Of a stretch of 32,416 nt of DNA, positions 20,918 through 30,700 are shown piece after piece (positions within the stretch are counted from its first letter, which is position 1; each line of letters opens with the position of its first letter). The position numbers and the translations under genes were made by a program. Source of the DNA: an uncultured Legionella sp. (lineage in GTDB: Bacteria > Pseudomonadota > Gammaproteobacteria > Legionellales > Legionellaceae). The notes under the pieces are model-generated. The model was not told where the DNA came from, made no database searches, and was given only the letters and a program-made list of their open reading frames with translations. Location: contig NZ_CALMPD010000088.1 in the NCBI RefSeq assembly GCF_937871865.1, positions 1-32,416 of the forward strand, in the 5' to 3' direction.

Positions 20918-23866
20918 TTTCTAAGCTGCCTATACGGCAGTGAATAAATAGTAAGAATATAAACACCGGAGGTGCTGTTTCTAAGCTGCCTATACGGCAG
21001 TGAATGCTATATGGATAGGTAGTAGCCATTACTTAGATTTCTAAGCTGCCTATACGGCAGTGAATAAATACCTCTCAACTAATTTTATAGCACCCTCTTT
21101 TCTAAGCTGCCTATACGGCAGTGAATACATGACAAAAACAGGGGTAGCTGAGCTAATATTTCTAAGCTGCCTATACGGCAGTGAATATAATATCTTTAAG
21201 TACTATGCCTTTATCTTCTTTTCTAAGCTGCCTATACGGCAGTGAATTGTTAAAAAAGGAGATATTGGTGGGCATGTCATTTCTAAGCTGCCTATACGGC
21301 AGTGAATATGAAGGGGATAGTGTTAAGAGGCGAGAACTATTTCTAAGCTGCCTATACGGCAGTGAATGTAAAGTTAGGTGTAAAAAGCTTAAAGTGCTAT
21401 TTCTAAGCTGCCTATACGGCAGTGAATTAGCGAGCTAGAAGATTTAAAGAAAGCATTATTTTCTAAGCTGCCTATACGGCAGTGAATCAGAAGTGGCAAA
21501 CGCAGCAAGGTTGGCTTGTGTTTCTAAGCTGCCTATACGGCAGTGAATCTGAAACAGCTTACTTTTTTACCTCGAAATTTTTTCTAAGCTGCCTATACGG
21601 CAGTGAATGAAAATCTTTCTTAACAAGAGAGCCATGAAGATTTCTAAGCTGCCTATACGGCAGTGAATCCCGAAATGTTAATTCGTCTCTCTGATTTAAT
21701 TTTCTAAGCTGCCTATACGGCAGTGAATGACCAGTCATAGAGACATTAAACGTGTCTCCATTTCTAAGCTGCCTATACGGCAGTGAATTAGTATCCTTAA
21801 CAGTATCAACGAATTCTTTATTTCTAAGCTGCCTATACGGCAGTGAATGAATTCATTCAGCATGTGAATAGACTTGTTAATTTCTAAGCTGCCTATACGG
21901 CAGTGAATTTGCTGAATATTTTTCGTTTACTTGCTTGCTTTTTCTAAGCTGCCTATACGGCAGTGAATCTATAGACAAGCCTGTGCCAGTTGTTGTTGCT
22001 TTTCTAAGCTGCCTATACGGCAGTGAATTGCAGTACGTGCGACGGGACTGGGAAGATTAATTTCTAAGCTGCCTATACGGCAGTGAATTAAATATTTTTC
22101 GCTTAGTAACTTCCTTAACTTTTCTAAGCTGCCTATACGGCAGTGAATAGTCCGAAGCCAGTTGATGCATATACACCAAATTTCTAAGCTGCCTATACGG
22201 CAGTGAATATTCGTGAACGTCAACGTGAAGGGTTTGCCATTTTCTAAGCTGCCTATACGGCAGTGAATAGACTTCGACTATCTCAGCAATCAGTGCATGA
22301 TTTCTAAGCTGCCTATACGGCAGTGAATCAACTGAGCCTAGTCCTTGGCCAACAACTATATTTCTAAGCTGCCTATACGGCAGTGAATTACAGTGCGAGC
22401 ACGTCAAAGCATATCAGAGATTTCTAAGCTGCCTATACGGCAGTGAATTATCAAAAATATAATTTCTACTGTACGTTCTATTTCTAAGCTGCCTATACGG
22501 CAGTGAATTTGATTGGTGGGCAAGATCTCAAAAAGTCTTATTTCTAAGCTGCCTATACGGCAGTGAATCAAATAACCCTCTTGATTCTATTTTAGTAATA
22601 TTTCTAAGCTGCCTATACGGCAGTGAATCGTACAATACTAACTTGACTCACGGTCCCAGCTTTCTAAGCTGCCTATACGGCAGTGAATATCTTGCTGCGT
22701 TTGCTACTTCCGTCGCTCATTTTCTAAGCTGCCTATACGGCAGTGAATTCAGTACTTCGCTGTGCCTTGCCGACTTTTATTTTCTAAGCTGCCTATACGG
22801 CAGTGAATTTAGCACTTCGTTGACCAAAAATTGAACCAGCTTTCTAAGCTGCCTATACGGCAGTGAATATCTGCGGAACTAAAAAATCAGTAGAATCACC
22901 TTTCTAAGCTGCCTATACGGCAGTGAATAGAATCATAAAGATCTTTCTTTGTACTTTTTGTTTCTAAGCTGCCTATACGGCAGTGAATAATAAAGCAGAA
23001 TGACTAAAACCGGGTATACCTTTCTAAGCTGCCTATACGGCAGTGAATGTACTTTTGGTCATAAGACTACTTTTGATGCCTTTCTAAGCTGCCTATACGG
23101 CAGTGAATGGGGGGAATCAGCAACAGACGAACTTGTCTGATTTCTAAGCTGCCTATACGGCAGTGAATTAGCAGTCATAGAAACAGAAATAGTATCACCG
23201 TTTCTAAGCTGCCTATACGGCAGTGAATTAGTTCCGCAAATTACATCCCCTTCTGTTATATTTCTAAGCTGCCTATACGGCAGTGAATTCAGTGCATTGG
23301 TTGTCGTCTCGAAAGATCGATTTCTAAGCTGCCTATACGGCAGTGAATACTGAGTGTCGAGAAATAAGTTGTCCATGTACTTTCTAAGCTGCCTATACGG
23401 CAGTGAATTTGTTTTTGGATGGCGTCGAAATGTATGCAGATTTCTAAGCTGCCTATACGGCAGTGAATAAACAGTAGCAAAAGCAGACAAATTACCTTGA
23501 TTTCTAAGCTGCCTATACGGCAGTGAATTTTATATGGGGCCTGAGTATGGTGAACTTTCTTTTCTAAGCTGCCTATACGGCAGTGAATTGTTGGATGTCG
23601 TCTTGATTATTCTCGTCAATTTTCTAAGCTGCCTATACGGCAGTGAATATTTGTCTCGTTATTCTCTTCGTGTTCCTTGCTTTCTAAGCTGCCTATACGG
23701 CAGTGAATGGATAACTATATTAATAATAGCTTAATCTTTATTTCTAAGCTGCCTATACGGCAGTGAATCCTAAAGGCAAAGGAACAGCAGGACCCTTTTG
23801 TTTCTAAGCTGCCTATACGGCAGTGAATCCAAATTTTACCACAAAAAAAATTTAATAAACAACAAG

Positions 23867-23910
23867 TTGGCATGAAATATCAATATATTACCATTGATAT
23901 TTCATGCCAA
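23867..23910. repeat. Perfect palindrome in the leader
   Basis: TTGGCATGAAATATCAAT (23867-23884) and its exact complement (23893-23910) are separated by 8 bp. It could be a leader recognition element for Cas1-Cas2/3, a protein-binding site, or a hairpin that ends the cas transcript. No T tract directly follows it on the minus strand; a T8 run begins about 14 nt after the stem. Confidence 0.85.
23878..23890 (+). promoter_or_regulatory. IHF-consensus site, repeat-proximal
   Basis: TATCAATATATTA fits the IHF consensus WATCAANNNNTTR at every defined position. It is 49 bp from the first repeat and overlaps the leader palindrome. IHF bending of the leader is known to be needed for spacer integration in type I-F and I-E systems. 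Confidence 0.65.
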
Positions 23911-23912
23911 TT

Positions 23913-23925
23913 TAACTAATTGATT
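23913..23925 (-). promoter_or_regulatory. IHF-consensus site, repeat-distal
   Basis: On the minus strand AATCAATTAGTTA fits WATCAANNNNTTR at every defined position. It is 35 bp from the first site in the opposite orientation, suggesting a double bend of the leader. Confidence 0.65.
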
Positions 23926-23932
23926 TATCTAT

Positions 23933-23945
23933 ATTTTTAATGAGC
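23933..23945 (-). promoter_or_regulatory. boxA-like sequence
   Basis: GCTCATTAAAAAT on the minus strand matches 11 of 13 positions of the bacterial boxA GCTCTTTAACAAT. It would be in the RNA only if transcription starts within or above csy4. Confidence 0.3.
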
Positions 23946-23959
23946 GTGTAAAATAAAGG

Positions 23960-24538
23960 TTAAAAGTCGGGTAACGTTGATTCCGAGCTTAAACCATAAC
24001 AACTGAATGCATTGTTTATAAGTTCCGCAGAACTCTCTTTACAAATAAAGAGCTTGAATGTATTTTTAGTACTGATGCTCGAAACTTTTATAAACGGAGC
24101 ACTTATTAATATTTCTTTATGATCTTTTAATAATTTCATCGCATTCTCAAAGTCAATCAACTCCCGTTTTGCCTTTCGTCTAGCCAGTCGTTCAGTATTA
24201 GACTTCGATTGCTTCCGTTTGAAACGAACATAACTGCTTATATTACCCGGGACATCACGAATTCCGGTTACGTGAGTATAATCAGATAACTTATTTAACC
24301 GTTTTTGTGCATTAAATTTCTCGAGCATCTGCTTCTCCATAGCAAATACTCTTAATTTGGTACCTAACTGGCATGGTTCAATACCATACCCAGGAAAAGT
24401 AAGGCCAATGGGGGATAAGCCATTGGGCATTTTTGTTTCCACCAGCCCCAAGTGAATCATTTGATATACCTTTTCCCATAGAAAATGTATATCAATATCA
24501 GCCATGGGCAGCAAAGTAATATCCTGATAAACATTCAT
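23960..24538 (-). CDS. cas6f: Cas6f/Csy4 crRNA endoribonuclease
   Basis: This 192-aa protein has the position and length of Cas6f. His29 (YQMIHLG) matches the catalytic His29 of Pseudomonas Csy4. An Arg/Lys-rich helix (105-125, containing TERLARRKAKR) fits the helix that grips the repeat hairpin. VSSISTK (152-158) fits the second active-site region with Ser. It cuts the array transcript after the hairpin and stays bound to the 3' end of each crRNA. The ATG follows the csy3 stop by 2 nt, so translation is coupled. It is the last cas gene before the leader. Confidence 0.95.
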   Translation of the reverse strand: MNVYQDITLLPMADIDIHFLWEKVYQMIHLGLVETKMPNGLSPIGLTFPGYGIEPCQLGTKLRVFAMEKQMLEKFNAQKRLNKLSDYTHVTGIRDVPGNISSYVRFKRKQSKSNTERLARRKAKRELIDFENAMKLLKDHKEILISAPFIKVSSISTKNTFKLFICKESSAELINNAFSCYGLSSESTLPDF

Positions 24539-24540
24539 GA

Positions 24541-25572
24541 TTAGTCCTTACCGCTTTCGCCAAAAACTCCGCCACGCACCAATACTGCCATCACATAATG
24601 TTCTTCCTCTTTTTTCGCCAACGTTTCTCCTCGAGCAAATCGATCAAACAAGGTAAAAAAATCAGATTTATTTTTAGGGTTACGGTATGCAACTCCAAGA
24701 TTGGTTACCGCACCATAAGGTTCAATAGCAATCGGCCCAGTAGAAACCTCATCATATTCAGGATACCAGGTGTCAATACTTCTTAATGCATTACCAATTT
24801 TTTGTGAGTGCATGCCAGCAACACCGTTAATATGGTAAAGAATTTTGCTCTTTTTGCTTTTACTGTTTCCTTTATCCAAAACCAACTCTTCACTCGGATA
24901 TACTTCCTGAGCTCGCCCAACTTTCGCATAAGCGGTAATATCCAATAATAAAAAGGGGATTTTCCCTGACAGAGCATGAGCTATTTTTTCAGCCAAAGGC
25001 TCTATCAACTCATAACTACTACAAAAGTCCTTAACTGAATACTTGGTAGAATCAAAAACCCATGACTCCTCTTTGTCTGTATTTAAAATCTTAACAGAAA
25101 CTTCTATATGTTCAGCACCAACCCTGTTACGCCACAAAAAGCGAGCATTCGCTATATTAATAGCATAGCGTTTTGCCAACTCTTTAAAGCCCTCTTGTTC
25201 GATATAGTTCCTGGCAGCTGCAGTATAGCTGTCATTAAATGCTGCATTGTTGCAAGCAGAAGGCTTTTCAACCTGACTTAAAATCTTCAGAGTGAAATGC
25301 AATTTAAGCGTGTCTTGCTCAACACCTAACGCGCAGCAATCTACGGTTTGTAAATTTGGATTTTCAACCTTTGCATCTAATTTTGCAGGATCGGCCTGTA
25401 ATGGCTTTGACAGCCGATTGGAAATCGTTCCGCGAACAGATTTTTCCAGCAGTTGTAACGGTTCAGCCTCAATATGGCGCTTATCCCAAGTAGTACCATA
25501 AAAATAGCCATCAGAAGGAACCAGTTTTTTTTCAAACGCGAGAACAGTCGCAATATTGTTATTTTTAGCCAT
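24541..25572 (-). CDS. cas7f: Cas7f/Csy3 backbone subunit
   Basis: At 343 aa this matches the usual length of Csy3, the protein that polymerises along the spacer part of crRNA in the type I-F surveillance complex. The start MAKNNNIATVLAFEKKLVPS and the later ISNRLSKP, followed by NLQTVDCCALG, fit the family. GTTWDKRHIEAEPLQLLEKS also looks typical. AGAGGAAG lies 8 nt before the ATG. It is the fifth gene of the cas cluster, 29 bp after csy2. Confidence 0.93.
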   Translation of the reverse strand: MAKNNNIATVLAFEKKLVPSDGYFYGTTWDKRHIEAEPLQLLEKSVRGTISNRLSKPLQADPAKLDAKVENPNLQTVDCCALGVEQDTLKLHFTLKILSQVEKPSACNNAAFNDSYTAAARNYIEQEGFKELAKRYAINIANARFLWRNRVGAEHIEVSVKILNTDKEESWVFDSTKYSVKDFCSSYELIEPLAEKIAHALSGKIPFLLLDITAYAKVGRAQEVYPSEELVLDKGNSKSKKSKILYHINGVAGMHSQKIGNALRSIDTWYPEYDEVSTGPIAIEPYGAVTNLGVAYRNPKNKSDFFTLFDRFARGETLAKKEEEHYVMAVLVRGGVFGESGKD

Positions 25573-25601
25573 AATATGAACTTCCTCTTAAAGTTAATTT
25601 T

Positions 25602-26474
25602 TTATGTTTTGTGCTGACAAAGATATAAATTATTTTCAATGTCAGCATGATAATGCCAAAGCATGTCATCAATATTTTTTATACGATATGGCATTTTAAA
25701 TTCCCCAAGAGTGACAACGCTCTCAGCAAATCGGTGAGGTGTATTAGGATCTCGTTGATTACTTGCTTGTCTGATAGGGGAAATCCCATGAAAACCAGTA
25801 GCTATGGGGACAATCCATCCTGATGTTTTACGTTCACTGGTCCAGGTTACTTTGCCCTGTTCATTTTGTTCACTTCGATGCATTGTCTTCAAATATTCCA
25901 GCATTGCATCAATCGCATCTTGCCCATTATTCATCGCATCTATCATCAAATCACGACGCTCGATGAGAACGAAACCTGGCATCAATTTTCGCACCAATTT
26001 ACGATAATCTTTATCATCCCCTATTTTAAGTATCTCGGGTTGTTTAAAATTAATTATATCTCCACCGGAAAATTTCATGCGACTATGCAATCGGTCGCAT
26101 AAGGTAGTGGTGAATTTATCTTCATCATCTTTATCAAGACCAGAATATTCAATCACAATAGAAACAGTTAAATGACAACGCGCTTCTTCGATAAATGCGG
26201 AGCGATCGCCGTTTTTATCTAAGGGGTTCCCTGTTCCTATAATGGAATATACGTAGTCACCATGCCCTTTGAATGTATGTAAATCGAATTCATGAGACAC
26301 AACTGAGACCCCTTTGAAAACAACGTCCGAAAATCCCTGTTGATTTAATTGGCGTTGCAAGGCATGTACCCCACCTAACCAAGAAGTCATTGCCGGAAAT
26401 CCCACGGTATAAGGACTGGATAATGCATTAGCATTTTGTATCTGCACATAAGGAAGTACCAAGATACGTTTCAT
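25602..26474 (-). CDS. cas5f: Cas5f/Csy2 subunit
   Basis: This 290-aa protein begins MKRILVLPYVQIQNANALSS, then FPAMTSWLGGVHALQRQL, the N-terminal signature of Csy2, which caps the crRNA 5' handle with Csy1. SGWIVPIATGFHGISPI (about 221-237) is another typical stretch. Its ATG overlaps the csy1 stop as ATGA, with GAGGA just upstream, so the two partner subunits are translationally coupled. It is somewhat shorter than the Pseudomonas protein. Confidence 0.93.
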   Translation of the reverse strand: MKRILVLPYVQIQNANALSSPYTVGFPAMTSWLGGVHALQRQLNQQGFSDVVFKGVSVVSHEFDLHTFKGHGDYVYSIIGTGNPLDKNGDRSAFIEEARCHLTVSIVIEYSGLDKDDEDKFTTTLCDRLHSRMKFSGGDIINFKQPEILKIGDDKDYRKLVRKLMPGFVLIERRDLMIDAMNNGQDAIDAMLEYLKTMHRSEQNEQGKVTWTSERKTSGWIVPIATGFHGISPIRQASNQRDPNTPHRFAESVVTLGEFKMPYRIKNIDDMLWHYHADIENNLYLCQHKT

Positions 26475-27700
26475 AGTAAGTCCTCTTCATTTTTTTTCAT
26501 CGCATGTTTGAAGTGTTTCAGATCAATGTCATCCAACATAACGGCTTTTGTTCCAAGCAATTTTTCATACGTAACAATAAACCAGCGTGCAAAATCGCTG
26601 CTTATATCATCAAGCCAAGTCTCATTCGTATAGCGCTCCTCTTTACGAGACTCATCAAGCCATATTTTTTGGTGGTCAGGTAAATTCGTGTTTTCCGACC
26701 AACCATGCTCAGCAAGTCGGAGAGCCCACATGTGCTCAATAACGTCATCTATGATCGTTTGCACTACCTCATCGCGGTTCTTACGAATTTGTTCGTTATT
26801 ACGATCCATAGTGAATAAATCATGTATTTTGAAAAAATCATTCTCAAATTTTTTCGTCCACAAGCTGTTAGTAAAAAAATTGCTCTTGGGTCTTTTTACA
26901 TGCTGTCTGGATAAATCAGGAGGAGAGGAGGAAAGCAGGTAGGATTTTCCACCGTAATTACTATTCAATACACTGATGTTTTGTGGTTTGGTTCCACCAT
27001 ATCCAATCATCGATAAATTATATAACTCATCAAAACCATCCTCGTTATAAAGATTTTTTCGTTTATTATCTCGGGCCTCTTTTATTTCATCTGAAAATCG
27101 AGTGGCGTGGATACGGTTTCTTAACTCATATACCAGGCCTGACGGTGTCAAAATTGATAATAAATGATAATCATCAGCGACAGGAAAATATACTTGCTTC
27201 ACACACTCACTGGTTATCGTGGTGGCCGGATTTTTCTTTATTGCAAGAAAACCGTTACGTAACACCTCATAGGACATGGTTGACACCTTCATTTCATTTT
27301 TAATAACCTCGGTGTCGCACTCCAAATGCGCCAAAATTGTTTGTCCATCTTCCAGCACCAACGACAAAAATTTAAACACATCCATTGCCGCAGCATTACC
27401 CAAAATATCCAATTGCGCGTTAGCATTTCCGGTCCGTAAAAAACCATCAGAGGAACGTTCACTCTCTGCGATAAGCGGACTGATTTTTGCAGCAGGATGA
27501 CTGAATTTCCCAGGATGACTCACCATAGATAACCAACCAGCCCTTTTGGAGGCATCTGGTAACCAGCATTCAGGTGAAAAAATATGATTCGCTTCTTGTT
27601 CAACACGCATCAGTTCCTCAGCAGTCATCCCTGGGCTAGTTTTTTTCTTCAGCCAGCCCGCTTTCCTATCAGATAAAAAGGCATTAATAGCATCACTCAA
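26471..27700 (-). CDS. cas8f: Cas8f/Csy1 large subunit
   Basis: At 409 aa this is the I-F large subunit, responsible for PAM reading together with Csy2. Family features include AGWLKKK near the start, SHPGKFSHPAAK (about 61-72), DGFLRTGNANAQLDILGNAA (about 85-104) and GGTKPQNISVLNS (about 234-246). The start is TTG at 27700, with GGGAG 6 nt upstream. The ATG in between stops after two codons. The weak start codon may limit expression of this single-copy subunit relative to Csy3. It is 60 bp after cas2/3, the largest gap in the cluster. Confidence 0.93.
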   Translation of the reverse strand: MSDAINAFLSDRKAGWLKKKTSPGMTAEELMRVEQEANHIFSPECWLPDASKRAGWLSMVSHPGKFSHPAAKISPLIAESERSSDGFLRTGNANAQLDILGNAAAMDVFKFLSLVLEDGQTILAHLECDTEVIKNEMKVSTMSYEVLRNGFLAIKKNPATTITSECVKQVYFPVADDYHLLSILTPSGLVYELRNRIHATRFSDEIKEARDNKRKNLYNEDGFDELYNLSMIGYGGTKPQNISVLNSNYGGKSYLLSSSPPDLSRQHVKRPKSNFFTNSLWTKKFENDFFKIHDLFTMDRNNEQIRKNRDEVVQTIIDDVIEHMWALRLAEHGWSENTNLPDHQKIWLDESRKEERYTNETWLDDISSDFARWFIVTYEKLLGTKAVMLDDIDLKHFKHAMKKNEEDLL

Positions 27701-27760
27701 ATCATTCTCCCGTTTTATTTTGCGGTGGATTAAAATATAGACCTTTTTAAACGCTTAGTT

Positions 27761-30700
27761 TTACCCTGAACGCGATAAACCTAGCTGGTGCGAATACCGA
27801 TAAGACTGCATTTTCTCACCATAAACTGGCAATGAAAGCTCACCATATTTACGTGCAGCTTGTGATTCTGTAATACCCTTTTTATCAGCAATAGCTGATA
27901 TCAAACCTTGATAATCACAATCCAACCAAAACTTACTTAATACTCGTTCTATCGGTTTATTCTCTTTAATACAAAAAAATTCAGTTCGTTCCAAATAGGT
28001 GGCCGGACTGCCTTCGACTTTTTGCATAAATTTCAACTTCCCATCTCCAATCTCTAAAAATAATAGTTCATCCAAACCACTTTTACGAAACTGATTATAT
28101 TTTTGTGGATAAGCCGTTAACCACCAACATTGTGTTAACCACCCCTGCATTTGTTCAGGGCCTATCAATTTATCTATGTTTAGAATTTTCCAGGAAGTTA
28201 ATAATTTTGATATAGAATAATGCTCCAAATCAGCAAAACTCTCTTGCGGATTCAGTTGTTTGTTTCGTTGTATTCGTGGAAGCGCATTAATCCCATTGGT
28301 TAGCAATGTATGCTCAATTAGCTGATTGATATCACGTGTAGACAACAAACAATCTTTTTGCTCATATCCGGGTTTGCAGTACACGGGCAGATCATCTGCG
28401 CTGATCAGGCCCTTCAAATTGTATTGCATCAAAGCAACATTGGGCACTTGAGGTATTTTATTACGATGACGTAGCACACGACCGGCTAATTGAATAATCG
28501 AACGAAAAGAAGACGGCTCAACCACTGCCCAATCAAAATCGTGATCACGTCCCACTTCTTCAACCGGTGTCGCGACCACAATAAAAATCAGATGTTGTGA
28601 TTTGCTCTTTAATAGATGGCGACGAATATCCTCATTCTGAAATGCTTTGGGTGTTTCGCCACTCTTTTCATTACGCTTAAGTACAGCATCAATATGCTTT
28701 TCCTGTTCACTGCGTAACAATAACACCTGTTGGCTATGATAGGCCATCACACGAAAATCAACGCTATCTGGCCAGTCCACGATAGCCAGGTATTCAGTCA
28801 GAGCGACACAGGGATTTATATTGGCCATACGAACAAGACCAAATGAAACCATTTTATTAGTAATCGGTTCGGTCTCTGCATGCTGCAAATGCTTTTCAAT
28901 AATTGTTTTTTGGATAAGATTAAAGTAAGCATGCTCGATTGTTAATTTGCCTTCGTTCGTTTTAGCCTCTGCCTTGAGCTCTTTAATATGCTGACAAGAA
29001 ATGATCTCGGCTTTGCGCTTTATAGGCTCTGCTTTTAGTTTTTTGACACGCTTATCAACAAACGATTCGTGATGGCACTCATAATCGATTAACGCCTGTT
29101 GTGTATCCAGCTCAGATAAAGTCTCAACCTGAGTGCCAAACTCATCAATCCATGCACAAGCAATATTGAAGCTAACCTCTCGTGTTTTAGCAAATAACAA
29201 CCAGCCTTCGCGATAGGCATTCAAATAACCTTGAGCAAGATCTGGTGGAATAGTCGCAGAAGAAATCATCACTTTACGACCTAACATTCCAGCCAAATGA
29301 ATAAGACGACCTATAGCAATAAGATCAGCATCATTAAAGTCATCAATCTCATCAATTACCAAATCTGACGACATTAAACGCAAACTCGGCAATATATATC
29401 GCCCTCCACGTACACATTCTGTGGCTGGCATTAAATGATCAATCGTGCAAGCAAGCACAGGTGAATAAAGAAATTTTCGATTACGCTCATCGACAAGAAC
29501 GGTGTTTAACCGGGTTTCCGGTAGTGCACAATCGTAATCAATGACATCATCATCTAACAGAGACTCCAATGACTCTGAGCCTGCCAGCTGATTAATACCT
29601 TCTTGCTCTTGTTGTTCAAACTTATTTTGTTGATGTAGTTCCATCACTGCTCTGGAACCAATCATTACAGCAAGTTCGCTGCTATCCAAACCAATGCGCT
29701 CTCGATATTCATCGCCCGTTTGAAGTGTAAGGGTTCTTAGGCCTAATGCCAAAATAAAGCGCAGACTCTCAGCATCGGGAGACAGGGCACGCATAACTTT
29801 TGCGTTGGCATAAGTTTTCCCACACCCCGTACTTGCCATGTTGACCGCGAAAAAGCCATGCAGCTTCCCTTGATATGCAGCGGGAATGCTTTGTTTCCAT
29901 TCTTTTATTTTGTCAACAGCCTTGTCTTGCCATTTAAAAGCAAGTGGACTTTTTTTCTTCAAAGATATTATGTCGTGAATATAGGGTAGTTCATTTTCGA
30001 ATGCTGGTAATAAGTGGGCGATATCAAGAGCAGAATGAGCAACGCCAACCAAATGTTCATCCAGTTTTTGCTTGGGCTCTCCTTTGCGATGACCGTTATG
30101 AGTCTGGCTATAGGTATTGGCAATCAAACTCATATCAGAACGCCAGATTTTACTGGCATCTTGCGACGAATAATTATGATCGCCCAGCATTAATGATAAT
30201 CGCGCGTGATGCAAAATTAATCGCCAACTACCATCCTCCATGGCCTGGTTTAATAAAGGAAAACAATCTCGCATTTTGGATGCCCATTTTTTTACCTGCG
30301 TTAGCCATCGCTGTGATTGGCTAGGCAAACCAGCAGGAAAAGTCAAACATTGCTGGAGTTTTGTTTTATAAAAATACTCATCTCTTCTGTTTTCATAACC
30401 CCATGCCTGAACAATATACTTCAATATTTCGTTTAAATTCCCGGCAGGCTCTTCTCTGCAATCATCAGTAAAATCAATTGGCAATTTGTGATGAGACACG
30501 ATCAACCACGCCAAAAGCCCAGCTAATGGCGGCAAATTACGCAACGGTTTCTTGGGAAGATTTTGCGCCAAAGCCATCTCGTCCAGAACCCCATTGCTCA
30601 AACGCTCCAGCCATTGAGCATCATCTGTATCTTCCCTTTCATCATCGCTGCCTTTTTTTACAAATGCATGGAACAATAAAACGGAGACCCACTCATGTCG

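Larger units (their letters stand above)
23829..23959 (-). promoter_or_regulatory. CRISPR leader
   Basis: The 131-bp AT-rich region between the csy4 stop and the first repeat is the leader, because the degenerate repeat is at the other end. It holds two IHF consensus matches, a long palindrome and a boxA-like sequence. A promoter is not certain. TTGATA (23883-23878) and TTTATT (23859-23854), 18 bp apart on the minus strand, are candidates. TAAAAT at 23838-23833 would start transcription inside the first repeat. The array may also be read through from the cas operon. Confidence 0.8.

Noticed and set aside
23867..23910. Leader palindrome as a simple Rho-independent terminator of the cas operon
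   Set aside because: The stem is AT-rich and no T tract follows immediately on the minus strand; position and IHF overlap fit a leader function better, though termination is not excluded.
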